From IMG/VR virus record IMGVR_UViG_3300007276_000039, positions 1-64,000 of that record: DNA of 64,000 bases, one strand, 5' to 3'. Of this stretch, positions 1 to 7,845 are shown in pieces. Position 1 is the stretch's first letter; each line of letters opens with the position of its first letter. The translations under genes were made by a program, and so were the position numbers. Under the pieces are notes generated by a model that made no database searches, was not told the DNA's origin, and saw nothing but the letters and a program-made list of their open reading frames with translations. The stretch is from a virus.

Positions 1-7
1 AGAAGAA

Positions 8-421
8 ATGGGCGTGACGGCTGAGGGTATTGCTCTCGCCATCCACCTCAAAGACAAGGGTACCTTTACGGCTTCGGACTTTGAGGAAGCGCAACACGAA
101 GTTGACATGGAGAACTACTTGGTTCTCACAGACGAGCAAGCAGACGAGTGGTGTAAAGAAGAGATTGAAGAGATGGTGTGGGCGTTCTCCCCATCGTTCC
201 TGCAAGCATACACAGGAGTTGATGCTGATGCAATCACGAAAATACAGGAGATGTGTGAGGGTGCAAACGAACCACTCAAGGCGATGATAAAGGATTTTGA
301 TTACTTCGTTAAAGACGCAATGAGTTGCGACGGGCGAGGGCAATTCCTCGCTGGCTACGACCATGAGGAGAATTATGTCACTTACAATGACACGATTTAC
401 TACATCTATCGGAGGAACTGA
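8..421 (+). CDS. Hypothetical phage-type protein, 137 aa (possibly cut at left edge)
   Basis: I do not recognise a named family with certainty. The protein is acidic and soluble, with no membrane segment. Its C-terminal part (FLAGYDHEE followed by a Tyr-rich end) resembles small uncharacterised early proteins of tailed viruses. The ATG at 8 is the first in frame, but the frame is open to base 2, so the true start may lie outside the window. The gene ends 1 base before the ATG of the next, within a run of overlapping small + strand genes, which suggests co-translation in one early operon. Confidence 0.65.
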   Translation: MGVTAEGIALAIHLKDKGTFTASDFEEAQHEVDMENYLVLTDEQADEWCKEEIEEMVWAFSPSFLQAYTGVDADAITKIQEMCEGANEPLKAMIKDFDYFVKDAMSCDGRGQFLAGYDHEENYVTYNDTIYYIYRRN

Positions 422-422
422 C

Positions 423-722
423 ATGACACGAGAAGAACAAATTGCTGATGAATTGAAACAAGAGATGGCCGCTCTCAACCGTCGTATTGCACGGTTGAAT
501 GCGTGGAAAGAAAGTGGGTACGAAGAACCGTGCCAAGAACACGATTGGTTTTACACTGAGATGCGTGAAGAGGTTGGTAGCGACCCCACGACTTGGTACA
601 TTATACGATACAAGTGCCATCGTTGCGGTATGACGATGGAACAACATGCTGTTGTTAAGCAGGAAATCCTGTTTGACGAATGGCAAGAATACCGAGAAAA
701 CAAAGGAGATGAAGAAGAATGA
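423..722 (+). CDS. Small putative zinc-ribbon protein, 99 aa
   Basis: The N-terminal half is charged and predicted helical. The C-terminal half has a CxxC-type pair (CHRC near residue 65, plus an earlier C-x-E-H) that could bind zinc. I chose the ATG at 423 because a GGAGG Shine-Dalgarno sits just upstream, although the frame is open further back to 363. The stop overlaps the next ATG (ATGA), so translation is probably coupled. Function unknown; an accessory early protein is the fair description. Confidence 0.7.
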   Translation: MTREEQIADELKQEMAALNRRIARLNAWKESGYEEPCQEHDWFYTEMREEVGSDPTTWYIIRYKCHRCGMTMEQHAVVKQEILFDEWQEYRENKGDEEE

Positions 723-817
723 AGACACAACGGCAACGGAAAGCAGGATTGGCAAGACAACGAGCCAAGTACAAGAAAGCGAAAATGAAGAACGCACTAC
801 GAGGTGAAGAAGAATGA
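719..817 (+). CDS. Tiny basic protein, 32 aa
   Basis: A 32-residue ORF rich in Lys, Arg and Gln sits exactly between two genes and shares ATGA overlaps with both (start on the previous stop, stop on the next start). GGAGATGAAGAAGA-type purine-rich sequence precedes the ATG. The perfect nesting in the operon is the main evidence that it is translated. The composition suggests a nucleic-acid-binding peptide, but no family is recognisable. Confidence 0.5.
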   Translation: MKTQRQRKAGLARQRAKYKKAKMKNALRGEEE

Positions 818-981
818 AGACATATAGCGTAGAGGTCACCTACCAAGGTGAGATTGAGGCGAAGAGCAAAGAAGAATTGGAAGAGGCGTTGTTTGTGGTT
901 ATTGCCCTGTTTGGTAAGCCGTTCACAAATGACACCTTTGAGGCTGTGGACTGGACGATTGAAGGAGATGAAGAAGAATGA
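814..981 (+). CDS. Small acidic hypothetical protein, 55 aa
   Basis: The ATG at 814 overlaps the stop of the preceding mini-gene, and the stop overlaps the next ATG at 978. The sequence starts MKTYSVEVTY and continues with a charged helix, like small beta-alpha single-domain viral proteins (for example DpnD/PcfM-like folds), but that similarity is weak. It ends in an acidic EGDEEE tail; the same tail style recurs in neighbouring gene ends because it also encodes the purine-rich ribosome-binding site of the next gene. Confidence 0.6.
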   Translation: MKTYSVEVTYQGEIEAKSKEELEEALFVVIALFGKPFTNDTFEAVDWTIEGDEEE

Positions 982-1145
982 GTGATTATACTGAAGAAGA
1001 AGTGCAACAGATGATTGAAGAAATCCGTGAATCGTACAATGTGCGAGAAGTTGTTTGTTTGAAAACGATGCGACGATTCCGTGTGAAGACATGGGCATAC
1101 GCTACAGGAGTTGTCACGATTGATACGACGGAGGGAGTTGAATGA
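978..1145 (+). CDS. Small hypothetical protein, 55 aa
   Basis: An ATGA-overlapping small gene: an acidic N-terminal helix (residues 2-20) followed by a basic beta-rich stretch with RRFRVKTW. No known motif is visible. Its reality is supported by the continuous chain of coupled starts and stops on both sides rather than by homology. Confidence 0.6.
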   Translation: MSDYTEEEVQQMIEEIRESYNVREVVCLKTMRRFRVKTWAYATGVVTIDTTEGVE

Positions 1146-1441
1146 AACTGGCACTGACAATGGAGAAGTTTACCTTTTGGGGTAACGATACGGACGACTT
1201 GGCTGACAGCATCAAGGAACTGCTGTTCAAAGAACATTTCGTGAAACTACGAATGACGACCAGCACAGCACTTGCGAATGACTTGTACACGCTTGATTGC
1301 ATGGCGCAAATGTGGAAAGTGCAAATGCAAATTGGCTACGAGATTGACGAGAGTTACAGCAACAAACCTGCACGGGTAGTTGTCCACCTCAATCCCAACT
1401 TTGGCTACAGCGGCAAGAGCAAATCGGAGAGTGATGAGTGA
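1142..1441 (+). CDS. Hypothetical protein, 99 aa
   Basis: A soluble protein with mixed alpha/beta character and no recognisable motif. It starts at an ATG that overlaps the stop of the upstream gene, and its own stop overlaps the ATG at 1441 by one base (TGATG). GAGGGAG lies upstream as a Shine-Dalgarno. Part of the accessory early operon; function unknown. Confidence 0.65.
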   Translation: MKLALTMEKFTFWGNDTDDLADSIKELLFKEHFVKLRMTTSTALANDLYTLDCMAQMWKVQMQIGYEIDESYSNKPARVVVHLNPNFGYSGKSKSESDE

Positions 1442-1767
1442 TGTGGATTGCACTGACAGAAGGATGGTTGAGCATCGTTGCTCACCGTGACAAGCCCGAC
1501 CACCTACTGGTGCGGGCACGCAACCCTAAGCACATTCGTCGCACATTCGGAGAGCAGGTCATGTACACTGACGCTAACGCTGACTATCCGTTCCGTGCTG
1601 ATGTGCCACGGGGTGCCGTCATTGATTTCCTCATCAATCGTTTGGAGCGCATGACCTATGACAACTTCAAGAACACGATTGATGAAGGGCGATACCACGA
1701 TGTGGCACTGGATATATGGCGGGTTATGTACCGATACGGAGAGAACTACCGAGGTGATGCAGAATGA
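1441..1767 (+). CDS. Hypothetical protein, 108 aa
   Basis: The protein has three Trp/Tyr-rich segments and a helical C-terminus (LDIWRVMYRYGENY). No catalytic motif is visible. A GTG at 1438 could be used instead and would give one more residue; I prefer the ATG at 1441, which overlaps the upstream TGA. The 3' end overlaps the phosphatase start (ATGA), implying coupled translation with it. Confidence 0.65.
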   Translation: MWIALTEGWLSIVAHRDKPDHLLVRARNPKHIRRTFGEQVMYTDANADYPFRADVPRGAVIDFLINRLERMTYDNFKNTIDEGRYHDVALDIWRVMYRYGENYRGDAE

Positions 1768-2216
1768 ACACACCAATCAAACTGGGCGAAGGCTCGCTGA
1801 CGATGTGTGGTATTGACGACTTCCGTGACACACTTCGCAAGGAGCATACGGTAGTCACGCTGTGCCGCTACACTCCCAAGTGGAGCATGGTGGACAAGAA
1901 CGAGCGACACCACTACTACTTCCGGGCGCACAACAAAGACCCCGCCATTTGGACACACGCTATTCAAATCGTCATGGACGCTATCGCTGAGGGCAAGGAT
2001 GTTCTCTTGCACTGCGTCCATGGCCGTGACCGCACGGGTGGCGTAGGCTACGCCGTGCTACGACTCCACGATTATGAACACGACCAAGCGCACTTTGCCA
2101 TGGCGGAGGCTCGCCCCTGCATGGCATCAATGTGGGACAACATTATCCCGCAACGCCGTGAAATGTACGAGGAAATAATTGAGGAGTATATAAATCAGCA
2201 AAGAGAGAGGAGATGA
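1764..2216 (+). CDS. Dual-specificity/tyrosine-type protein phosphatase
   Basis: At 150 aa it is the usual size of a single-domain dual-specificity phosphatase. The signature HCVHGRDRTG (residues 83-92) is the cysteine-phosphatase P-loop HCx5R[ST]: Cys84 is the expected nucleophile and Arg90 the phosphate-binding residue. A preceding hydrophobic strand (KDVLLHC) and a following helix fit the fold. An Asp near residue 59 could be the general acid, but that is less certain. The substrate is unknown: it could be a host phosphoprotein, RNA 5' phosphate or a phosphoinositide. The gene lies in the early accessory operon. Its last codons carry a TATA-type promoter for the next gene, so the C-terminal EEYINQQ residues may be constrained by that DNA signal. 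Confidence 0.85.
   Translation: MNTPIKLGEGSLTMCGIDDFRDTLRKEHTVVTLCRYTPKWSMVDKNERHHYYFRAHNKDPAIWTHAIQIVMDAIAEGKDVLLHCVHGRDRTGGVGYAVLRLHDYEHDQAHFAMAEARPCMASMWDNIIPQRREMYEEIIEEYINQQRERR
2184..2210 (+). promoter_or_regulatory. TATA-type promoter element, copy 1
   Basis: GAG-TATATAAATC (TATA at 2187-2196) is followed by AGCAAAGAGAGAGG. Nearly the same 27-29 bp occurs at 7836 and 18361. In archaea transcription starts about 25 bp downstream of the TATA box, which here would be just before the ATG at 2222, giving a very short leader. The distance from the first T to the chosen ATG is 35 bp, as in the other copies (36 and 35 bp). Confidence 0.75.
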
Positions 2217-2221
2217 GAAAC

Positions 2222-2425
2222 ATGACCAACAACAGGAGAAAAAGTATCACACGAGGCTACAGCCTCATGGTGAATCAAATTGACGAACACTTCAGCATGA
2301 CCAGTGACCCATTGACAGAACTGCAATTCCGTGAAATTGAATTGATGGCATACGAGAATGTAGAGTGTATGAAAGACTACTGCGAAATGCTGAGGAAAGA
2401 AACTATACCACTATTGGAGGAATGA
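2222..2425 (+). CDS. Small hypothetical protein, 67 aa
   Basis: A helical, charged protein with no known motif. An in-frame ATG at 2213 would add three residues; I chose 2222 because its spacing from the TATA element matches the other two promoters. It is the first gene after promoter copy 1 and overlaps the next gene by 4 bases. Confidence 0.6.
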   Translation: MTNNRRKSITRGYSLMVNQIDEHFSMTSDPLTELQFREIELMAYENVECMKDYCEMLRKETIPLLEE

Positions 2426-2571
2426 ACATGGCAGTACAGATTACGATAACGATTGAGAAAGAATTTGAAGTTGAAATGGAAGAACTGAAGTGCATGACAC
2501 TCTTTGAGTATATCAAAGAACATGTGCTTGACGACATACAAGAAGAAGAAATAAACATAACGGGGGAATGA
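2422..2571 (+). CDS. Small acidic hypothetical protein, 49 aa
   Basis: It starts at the ATG overlapping the upstream TGA (ATGA); a second in-frame ATG at 2428 is possible. GGAGGA lies just upstream. The first part is a hydrophobic/charged beta segment, followed by an acidic helix. No family recognised. It ends overlapping the DUF932 gene. Confidence 0.6.
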   Translation: MNMAVQITITIEKEFEVEMEELKCMTLFEYIKEHVLDDIQEEEINITGE

Positions 2572-3590
2572 ATATGGCGCACAATTTAGCACAGACAAGA
2601 AACGGACAATACATGACGGCTTGGGCAGGGGATACACCTTGGCACGGGCTTGGGACACAAGCAGAAGCACTGATGACGGCTACCGAGGCGTTGAAACTCG
2701 GCAACCTTGATTGGACTGTAGAGAAGCGACCACTGTACAACCGCACCGAACTCGGTGAGGTTGAGGTGGTGGAGAACACCTTTGGTGTGTTCCGTAAGCA
2801 AATCAACGAAGACGGTTCACACTCGTGGATTGCACTCAACCGTGGCACAGCCGTGGGCCGAGTGTGGAAGCCCTTCCAAAACATTGAGGCGATGGACTTC
2901 CTTGATGAGTTGGTGCAAACCCAAGAGGCCAAGATTGAGGTCGTGGGTGCATTGGGTAAGGGTGAGAAAGTATGGGTGCTTGCGAAGTTGCCCGACAGCA
3001 TTCTCATCAACGGCGTGGACAAGGTTGACCAGTACATCCTCATCGTGAACAGCCACGATGGTAGCGGCTCACTCAAAATTTTCCTCACACCCATTCGTGT
3101 GGTGTGCAACAACACGCTCACCATGGCACTACAAGGACGAAAGGGTGGCTACAACATCCGACACACCGGCAAACTGCATGACCGCTTGGAGCAAGCACGA
3201 GAAGTCTTGGGCTTGGTGAACACAGACTTCATGGCGTGGGGTGAGATGGCACAGTCGTTGGTTGAGGTCAAACTCACCGAAGACGAGATGGAGTCCTACT
3301 TCATTGACGCACTCAACCTCACCTTCAACGACGAAGGTGACCTTACGACCCGCTCATCTAACATGCTCAAGACCGTGAAGGGCTTGCTCGGCAACGAGAA
3401 GAACACCCTCAACGGTATGGAAGGCACGGCATGGGCGGCATACAACGCACTCACCGAAGCGGTTGACCACAACTTCACTCGCCTCGCCAACGGCAAGGTA
3501 AGTTCCAAGCGCATGGAGTCGGCACTCTTCGGTACCTACTCCCGCACCAAGCAGAAGGCATTCGTGAAGGCATTGGAGTTGACGGTATAA
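2568..3590 (+). CDS. DUF932 / TIGR03299-type phage-plasmid protein
   Basis: At 340 aa it matches the family's usual length. The N-terminal TPWHGLGT, the following FGVFRKQ region, and the central HDGSGSLKIFLTPIRVVCNN are hallmarks of the DUF932 family, found in phages and plasmids of bacteria and archaea. Family function is not firmly known; a role in DNA metabolism or host takeover has been assumed from its frequent early-operon location. GGGGG-A lies upstream of the ATG and the stop overlaps the next start (TAATG). No membrane segments. Recognition is by motif only. Confidence 0.85.
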   Translation: MNMAHNLAQTRNGQYMTAWAGDTPWHGLGTQAEALMTATEALKLGNLDWTVEKRPLYNRTELGEVEVVENTFGVFRKQINEDGSHSWIALNRGTAVGRVWKPFQNIEAMDFLDELVQTQEAKIEVVGALGKGEKVWVLAKLPDSILINGVDKVDQYILIVNSHDGSGSLKIFLTPIRVVCNNTLTMALQGRKGGYNIRHTGKLHDRLEQAREVLGLVNTDFMAWGEMAQSLVEVKLTEDEMESYFIDALNLTFNDEGDLTTRSSNMLKTVKGLLGNEKNTLNGMEGTAWAAYNALTEAVDHNFTRLANGKVSSKRMESALFGTYSRTKQKAFVKALELTV

Positions 3591-4099
3591 TGAACATCTT
3601 CGTACTTGACAACGACCCCGTGAAAGCGGCGCAGTACATGGACGACCAGCGAGTGAGCAAGATGATAATTGAGTCCGGCCAAATGATGCGAGCGGCTCTC
3701 GGTCGTCACGGTATGACTGAGGATGACTGTCGGCAGTTTGGCATCCTCACCAAGAGCGGAACGCCGTGGCGCATCACACACAAGAACCATCCTTGCACAC
3801 TGTGGGCTGGCGAGTCACGCATGAACTTCATGTGGCTGGCGACCCACGCTCTTGCATTGTGTCGGGAGTTTGAGCAACGCTACCTCAAGGAACATGCTTG
3901 TCGGCAACCCATCATGCACATGATTGAGTACATGGAGCAGTACATCCCCGAAGGAGACTACACCCCATTCGCTCAAGCGATGCCTGTGGAGTACAAGCAC
4001 GACAACGCAGTGACGGCCTACCGTCGCTACTACCAAAGCAAAGACAACATCCGGTACAGGAAGACGGATGTACCCACATGGTGGGGGGTGACGGCGTGA
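3590..4099 (+). CDS. Phage protein with MNIFVLDxDP N-terminus (pyrimidine-dimer glycosylase-like candidate)
   Basis: The N-terminus (MNIFVLDNDPVKAAQYM, then RVSKMIIESGQMM) is typical of a widespread small family in cyanophages and other marine viruses. That family is often annotated as hypothetical or as related to pyrimidine dimer DNA glycosylase (T4 endonuclease V type). Later HP-C-LWAGES and a C-terminal WW fit the same family. If the relation holds, it would act in repair of UV damage, which suits a surface-ocean virus. The catalytic N-terminal residue cannot be judged here. It follows DUF932 with a one-base overlap. Confidence 0.6.
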   Translation: MNIFVLDNDPVKAAQYMDDQRVSKMIIESGQMMRAALGRHGMTEDDCRQFGILTKSGTPWRITHKNHPCTLWAGESRMNFMWLATHALALCREFEQRYLKEHACRQPIMHMIEYMEQYIPEGDYTPFAQAMPVEYKHDNAVTAYRRYYQSKDNIRYRKTDVPTWWGVTA

Positions 4100-4230
4100 T
4101 ACAAGTACAATGTACAAAGTGCGATAGAATCAGCGAAGTACCACACACCAACTTCACTGCCATATTGTGTCAAACATGTATCACTGATGGTGACATCGGT
4201 TTCATGAAAGTCGTGGAGGTGAAAGCATGA
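4096..4230 (+). CDS. GTG-started zinc-finger miniprotein, 44 aa
   Basis: This gene fills the gap between 4099 and 4227. GTG at 4096 overlaps the upstream TGA, with a GGGGGGTG Shine-Dalgarno before it, and the stop overlaps the methyltransferase ATG. The product has CTKC near the N-terminus and CQTC near residue 30, a classic two-knuckle treble-clef/zinc-ribbon spacing. It may bind DNA, RNA or a partner protein. No hydrophobic segment. Confidence 0.65.
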   Translation: MIQVQCTKCDRISEVPHTNFTAILCQTCITDGDIGFMKVVEVKA

Positions 4231-4808
4231 GCCTGCACGAGAACTTCGGCAGTGGCAACGCTGATGCCAACCCCGACCTCAAGCCCAATGACATGGTGAT
4301 GACCCCACGGCACATCGCCAAGCAGATGATTTCTTTCTACACACATGACTTGGTGAGATTATGGGGGCCAACAGTGGGCGGTATCTCGCAAACCAAACAT
4401 GATGTTGTACTTGACCCATGCCGTGGTGATGGTGCATTCTACGACCAATACCCCGAATACTGTACGAAAGACTGGTGCGAAATTACTGAGGGCCGTGACT
4501 TCTTTGACTGGCCCTACAAGGTGGACTGGATTATCACCAACCCACCCTACAGCATTTTCCCTCAGTTCTTGGAGAAGTGCTTTGAGGTGGCTGACAATGT
4601 GGCCTTGCTGATACCACTTGCGAAGTTGGTGTCAAGCCTCAAGCGCATAAATATGGTCATGGACTACGGAGGCATTGTGTCAATGCGAGTTATTGGAGCA
4701 AGCAAGTGCGGGTTCCCCTTCGGGTTCCCTGCCGCCGCCATCCACATGAAGCGAGGCTTCAACGGCAAAACGCTGATTGAGATGTGGCCAACAGACGAGG
4801 AGGAATGA
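4227..4808 (+). CDS. DNA N6-adenine methyltransferase-like protein
   Basis: At 193 aa it carries the two core motifs of class I amino-methyltransferases: DPCRGDGAF (residues 63-71, the SAM-binding motif I) and NPPY (105-108, the catalytic motif IV for N6-adenine or N4-cytosine). The order motif I then NPPY is the gamma-type arrangement of adenine methyltransferases. There is no separate target-recognition domain and no cognate endonuclease nearby, so it is probably an orphan enzyme protecting viral DNA or marking it. GGAGGTG precedes the ATG. The target sequence cannot be inferred. Confidence 0.8.
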   Translation: MSLHENFGSGNADANPDLKPNDMVMTPRHIAKQMISFYTHDLVRLWGPTVGGISQTKHDVVLDPCRGDGAFYDQYPEYCTKDWCEITEGRDFFDWPYKVDWIITNPPYSIFPQFLEKCFEVADNVALLIPLAKLVSSLKRINMVMDYGGIVSMRVIGASKCGFPFGFPAAAIHMKRGFNGKTLIEMWPTDEEE

Positions 4809-4957
4809 ACATGGGACAAATGACTGATGGAACCGAATGCTTACTGTGCGAACTGTGGCAAGACCTTGACAGCACTGACGACTTGGACAAGTGCTGTGCT
4901 GAATGCCGAGGCGAGATTGAATGGATGCTCGCACGACGAAGGGCAGGTGATGAATGA
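4805..4957 (+). CDS. Zinc-finger miniprotein, 50 aa
   Basis: The ATG at 4805 overlaps the methyltransferase stop (ATGA), and GGAGGA is upstream. The 50-residue product has CLLC near residues 12-15 and CCAEC near 30-34, followed by a basic C-terminal helix with RRR. The pattern fits a small zinc-binding domain. An ATG at 4811 is an alternative start. Confidence 0.65.
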   Translation: MNMGQMTDGTECLLCELWQDLDSTDDLDKCCAECRGEIEWMLARRRAGDE

Positions 4958-5223
4958 TGGCAGGTACTTACACAGGCTACAAATGTAAATGCGGTCACGG
5001 TATCCATACCACTTTTGATGGTTCGGGAATCGTACCGTGTAAAAAATGTGGAAACACTTCAGGAACGATGAAGCGACAAATGCACAAGTGGGTGCTTTCG
5101 GGATGGGAGGATAGGGGGCGAAAGCCCCGTGCTGATGAATGGGAATGCGTTCATTGTGGACTTGTAGTTGATGATGGCGAGCGTGCCCCTTCACGCTACT
5201 GCGAGGAAGGTGAGCAAGAATGA
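4954..5223 (+). CDS. Double zinc-ribbon protein, 89 aa
   Basis: Two Cys clusters are visible: CKCG and CKKCG at residues 11-33, forming one zinc ribbon, and CVHCG plus a late Cys at 65-83, possibly a second. Such small zinc ribbons in viral early regions often modulate transcription or translation, but nothing here shows a target. Two adjacent ATG codons (4954, 4957) are both possible. It overlaps genes on both sides by 4 bases. Confidence 0.65.
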   Translation: MMAGTYTGYKCKCGHGIHTTFDGSGIVPCKKCGNTSGTMKRQMHKWVLSGWEDRGRKPRADEWECVHCGLVVDDGERAPSRYCEEGEQE

Positions 5224-5411
5224 CTGAAGTGCTTGACGCTGAGATGAAGGACGAGTGCCACATCATGCTCCTCGTGCGACGAGACAGCGGTGATGTGTGG
5301 GAGGACTACGGTTCCATCCTGCGAGTTCAATGCAACATATACGACAGACTCCTTGTTTGGGTAGGCGATGAAGAGCCACCCACATGGTGGGAGGGAAAGA
5401 AGAATGGATGA
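5220..5411 (+). CDS. Small hypothetical protein, 63 aa
   Basis: A mostly beta-type small protein, with hydrophobic strand segments (IMLLVRR, RLLVWVG) separated by acidic loops and a WW near the end. No known motif. The ATG overlaps the stop of the previous gene. About 35 bases separate it from the next probable start; a 20-codon reading frame at 5404 in that interval was judged too weak to annotate. Confidence 0.6.
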   Translation: MTEVLDAEMKDECHIMLLVRRDSGDVWEDYGSILRVQCNIYDRLLVWVGDEEPPTWWEGKKNG

Positions 5412-5446
5412 ACAACTTGATAACGGAAAGGTAAGTGGTGAGGACA

Positions 5447-6166
5447 ATGGAATGGCAACCGAGTGAAGAATTGATTGCATGGGGGAACGAACACTTTCAC
5501 GGTATGCCTGTGGACAGTGTATGGTCGCCCGACGACAGCGGTGTGCAGTATCGCAAGATGAGTGAGACAAGTTACGCACTCATCTTCATGCTCAACCACC
5601 CGCTGGCACAGGAACACCACGAGAAGTTCACGCTCCTCATGGAAGCGTGTGGCTACACCGTGGAGAAGCCCGATGGGTTGGAGATGGTGACACCACCGAT
5701 TGACCCGGCGGCACAGGCTGAGATGAACTTCCGTGCGAAGCGGGAGGTTGCTCAGTCATGGACTTGTGAGTGCGGTTTCCCGTTGGCGAACAACGACTTC
5801 TCCAAGTCGGTGTACGAGTATGTGGAAACGATTGATGCTGAAACAAGCAACGGCGGCACGACCCCCATTGACCTGTGGCGTGTCGTGTTGAGTTGCGATA
5901 ACTGCGGCAAGGATAACACGATTGACCCCGATGACTTTCACCTGCTGGCTGGCGACGACGAGTTCATGCGCTGGCGCAACGGAGACAAGGAGTACATTGC
6001 TCTCACACGAGAACAACTCAAGGACTTCGCTGACAGCGGTATGTTTGATGAAGGCTACAGCAACCGCACCGTGACCGTCATGGGTAAGTTCCGTGGCGAG
6101 GACAGGGTACCACCTTGGTTGTGGGGTATCACTTGCCTCATCAAGAGCAACACCGAAGAGGAGTGA
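5447..6166 (+). CDS. Hypothetical protein with zinc-ribbon insert, 239 aa
   Basis: The N-terminal 90 residues are helical and acidic. A central segment holds CECG and CDNCG about 45 residues apart, a zinc-ribbon arrangement, and the C-terminal part is mixed. I chose ATG 5447 with GGTGAGG just upstream; GTG codons at 5435 and 5438 are in frame and possible. No enzyme motif is visible. Its size and early position suggest a regulatory or nucleic-acid-interacting protein, but the function is unknown. Confidence 0.65.
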   Translation: MEWQPSEELIAWGNEHFHGMPVDSVWSPDDSGVQYRKMSETSYALIFMLNHPLAQEHHEKFTLLMEACGYTVEKPDGLEMVTPPIDPAAQAEMNFRAKREVAQSWTCECGFPLANNDFSKSVYEYVETIDAETSNGGTTPIDLWRVVLSCDNCGKDNTIDPDDFHLLAGDDEFMRWRNGDKEYIALTREQLKDFADSGMFDEGYSNRTVTVMGKFRGEDRVPPWLWGITCLIKSNTEEE

Positions 6167-6170
6167 GCAC

Positions 6171-7418
6171 ATGCTTACACTGGCGAGGGCCAGTGATTTG
6201 TTCGCTCGGATGCCAAACAAATTACTGGTGAAAGAAATTAGCAAGCGTGAGTGTGAGGAACTTTGGGAGTTCGTCAATACCAATGACAAACTCTCAATCT
6301 CACAACACAAACTCAAGACAGCCATGGCTGATGAGTGCGGTGTGATGCTTGAGCGTTTGCTTGAGGTGTTAGGTGATAGTCCCTTTGTAGATGGGCTGGT
6401 CATGGAGGCTGGCGAGGAGGAGAGTGATTACACACTCAAAGAGGCAGTACAACTCATGCGCTCCGCTCACCTTGTGGACAACTGGATTCTACCCTTCTGT
6501 CATTCAATCAGTAAGGAAGAGGCCACAGTCATTTGGCGGTGGGCGATTGGCTATTACTGGACAGCCTACCGGAACCGCTTCCTCAAGTGGATTAAAATCA
6601 TGAGTAAATTAAATGGAGATTTTTCTTTTGATGTTCATTTGGCTGTCATTTATGATGGCCTTCAAATCTCGGACGACATCAAGCCGTTCAAGCGGTTAGA
6701 GCCATGGGAGGGCGGAGTACCCGACAAGTGGTGGTTCGTGCCCGACTGTGGTACGCTGAAACATGTGGGTGATGGAGTGGTTAGGAACCGAAACGGCACA
6801 CTGAACACCAAGTTCACACCGTTGCTGGATAGTGACGCTGAGTGTTGGATGTGGGAAAACCCACTTGGCACGGGCTACCATCACTCAACAAACGACAAAC
6901 TACCTTTTTCATCGTACAAGAACGCTATGGCAGATAAGTTTCACTGGAATGAATCACAGGTACTACTGGATTCATATGCCAAGGGTGGATTTTTAATTGC
7001 TCATGAAACGACAGGTGGATATAAAGAACCCAAAAATTTGACCTACTATTTACTGAGTAAAGGAAGCAATACACTGTACGGACAAGTCATGACTGTACGC
7101 AACATGAACAAAGGAGGGTATGAGATTGTTATCGGTTTTAGCGATGCTGGCGAAGTTGTGGAGACAACGACACATAGAATGAATGAACTGCCGCTTCAAT
7201 TGAATGAAGCACTACTAAGGCGTGGGGTGAGTGCAAGTGTTCGCTACGCCTTTCAACATGTAGAGGATTGCTTGGTTGCCAAGTTCATGTACACTTGGAG
7301 TCCTAACGAAGAGTGGCACTTGAAGTTCATAGAAGTAGAGAACAACAAAGGTGAGAGCGATGTGGATGACATACTGGATTACTTCGCAGTGGTAGGTGGC
7401 GAGGATGAATCATCTTGA
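6171..7418 (+). CDS. Hypothetical protein, 415 aa
   Basis: A large soluble protein I cannot place. The N-terminal third is helical. The middle is Trp-rich (for example KWWFVPDC and CWMWENP). The C-terminal third is beta-rich. I looked for nucleotidyltransferase, nuclease and P-loop signatures and found none that hold. The chosen ATG at 6171 follows GAGGAGTGAGC; the frame is open further upstream, inside the previous gene. It overlaps the next gene by 14 bases. Confidence 0.65.
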   Translation: MLTLARASDLFARMPNKLLVKEISKRECEELWEFVNTNDKLSISQHKLKTAMADECGVMLERLLEVLGDSPFVDGLVMEAGEEESDYTLKEAVQLMRSAHLVDNWILPFCHSISKEEATVIWRWAIGYYWTAYRNRFLKWIKIMSKLNGDFSFDVHLAVIYDGLQISDDIKPFKRLEPWEGGVPDKWWFVPDCGTLKHVGDGVVRNRNGTLNTKFTPLLDSDAECWMWENPLGTGYHHSTNDKLPFSSYKNAMADKFHWNESQVLLDSYAKGGFLIAHETTGGYKEPKNLTYYLLSKGSNTLYGQVMTVRNMNKGGYEIVIGFSDAGEVVETTTHRMNELPLQLNEALLRRGVSASVRYAFQHVEDCLVAKFMYTWSPNEEWHLKFIEVENNKGESDVDDILDYFAVVGGEDESS

Positions 7419-7845
7419 ATCAATTGGCCTCGGTCTTGCTCTCACCAAACTACAGTTCGTGGTACAGGTAAAGCGGCATCCATTTGCATACGGCTTCAAG
7501 ACCGTGACTCATATTCGTTTCAAGCGTTCAAGCACGGAAGAACAGAAGAAGTGCATTGAGGTGTGGCTACAATCGCACGGGCTTTCCTTGTTAGGTAGAT
7601 TCCAATTGGGTGGTGAAGACATGTGGCGGGTACTGGAACTGCTTGAACCGTATCACTCACTGATGGGGAAGTCCGACATTATCAACATCAAGAAGATGAA
7701 CTGGCTCAAAGAGAACCCCATCCCCAAGGTATCGTTCAAGGATGATGGTACACGACGCAGTAAGAAAATTGGGAAGGACTGGAAGAAGTTCATGTATTGG
7801 GCTGAGGCTTGGGACGCATACGGCGATTCCTTGAAGAGTATATAA
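7405..7845 (+). CDS. Hypothetical basic protein, 146 aa
   Basis: A basic protein with two halves of similar length, each beginning with a beta segment and ending in a helix; the C-terminal half is Lys-rich. There is faint resemblance to a homing-endonuclease-like half domain, but no convincing LAGLIDADG motif. A GTG at 7396 is in frame. The last codons include the second TATA-type promoter, so this gene ends the first early unit just before the replication genes. Confidence 0.6.
   Translation: MNHLESIGLGLALTKLQFVVQVKRHPFAYGFKTVTHIRFKRSSTEEQKKCIEVWLQSHGLSLLGRFQLGGEDMWRVLELLEPYHSLMGKSDIINIKKMNWLKENPIPKVSFKDDGTRRSKKIGKDWKKFMYWAEAWDAYGDSLKSI

Noticed and set aside
5404-5466. 20-codon reading frame between 5411 and 5447
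   Set aside because: Too short, overlaps both neighbours and has no distinctive product.
6171-7418. Possible DNA ligase or other nucleotidyltransferase
   Set aside because: No KxDG motif and no further ligase motifs in order; left as hypothetical.
7405-7845. Possible LAGLIDADG homing endonuclease
   Set aside because: Only a vague strand-helix pattern; the motif itself is missing and the gene is not inserted in another gene.
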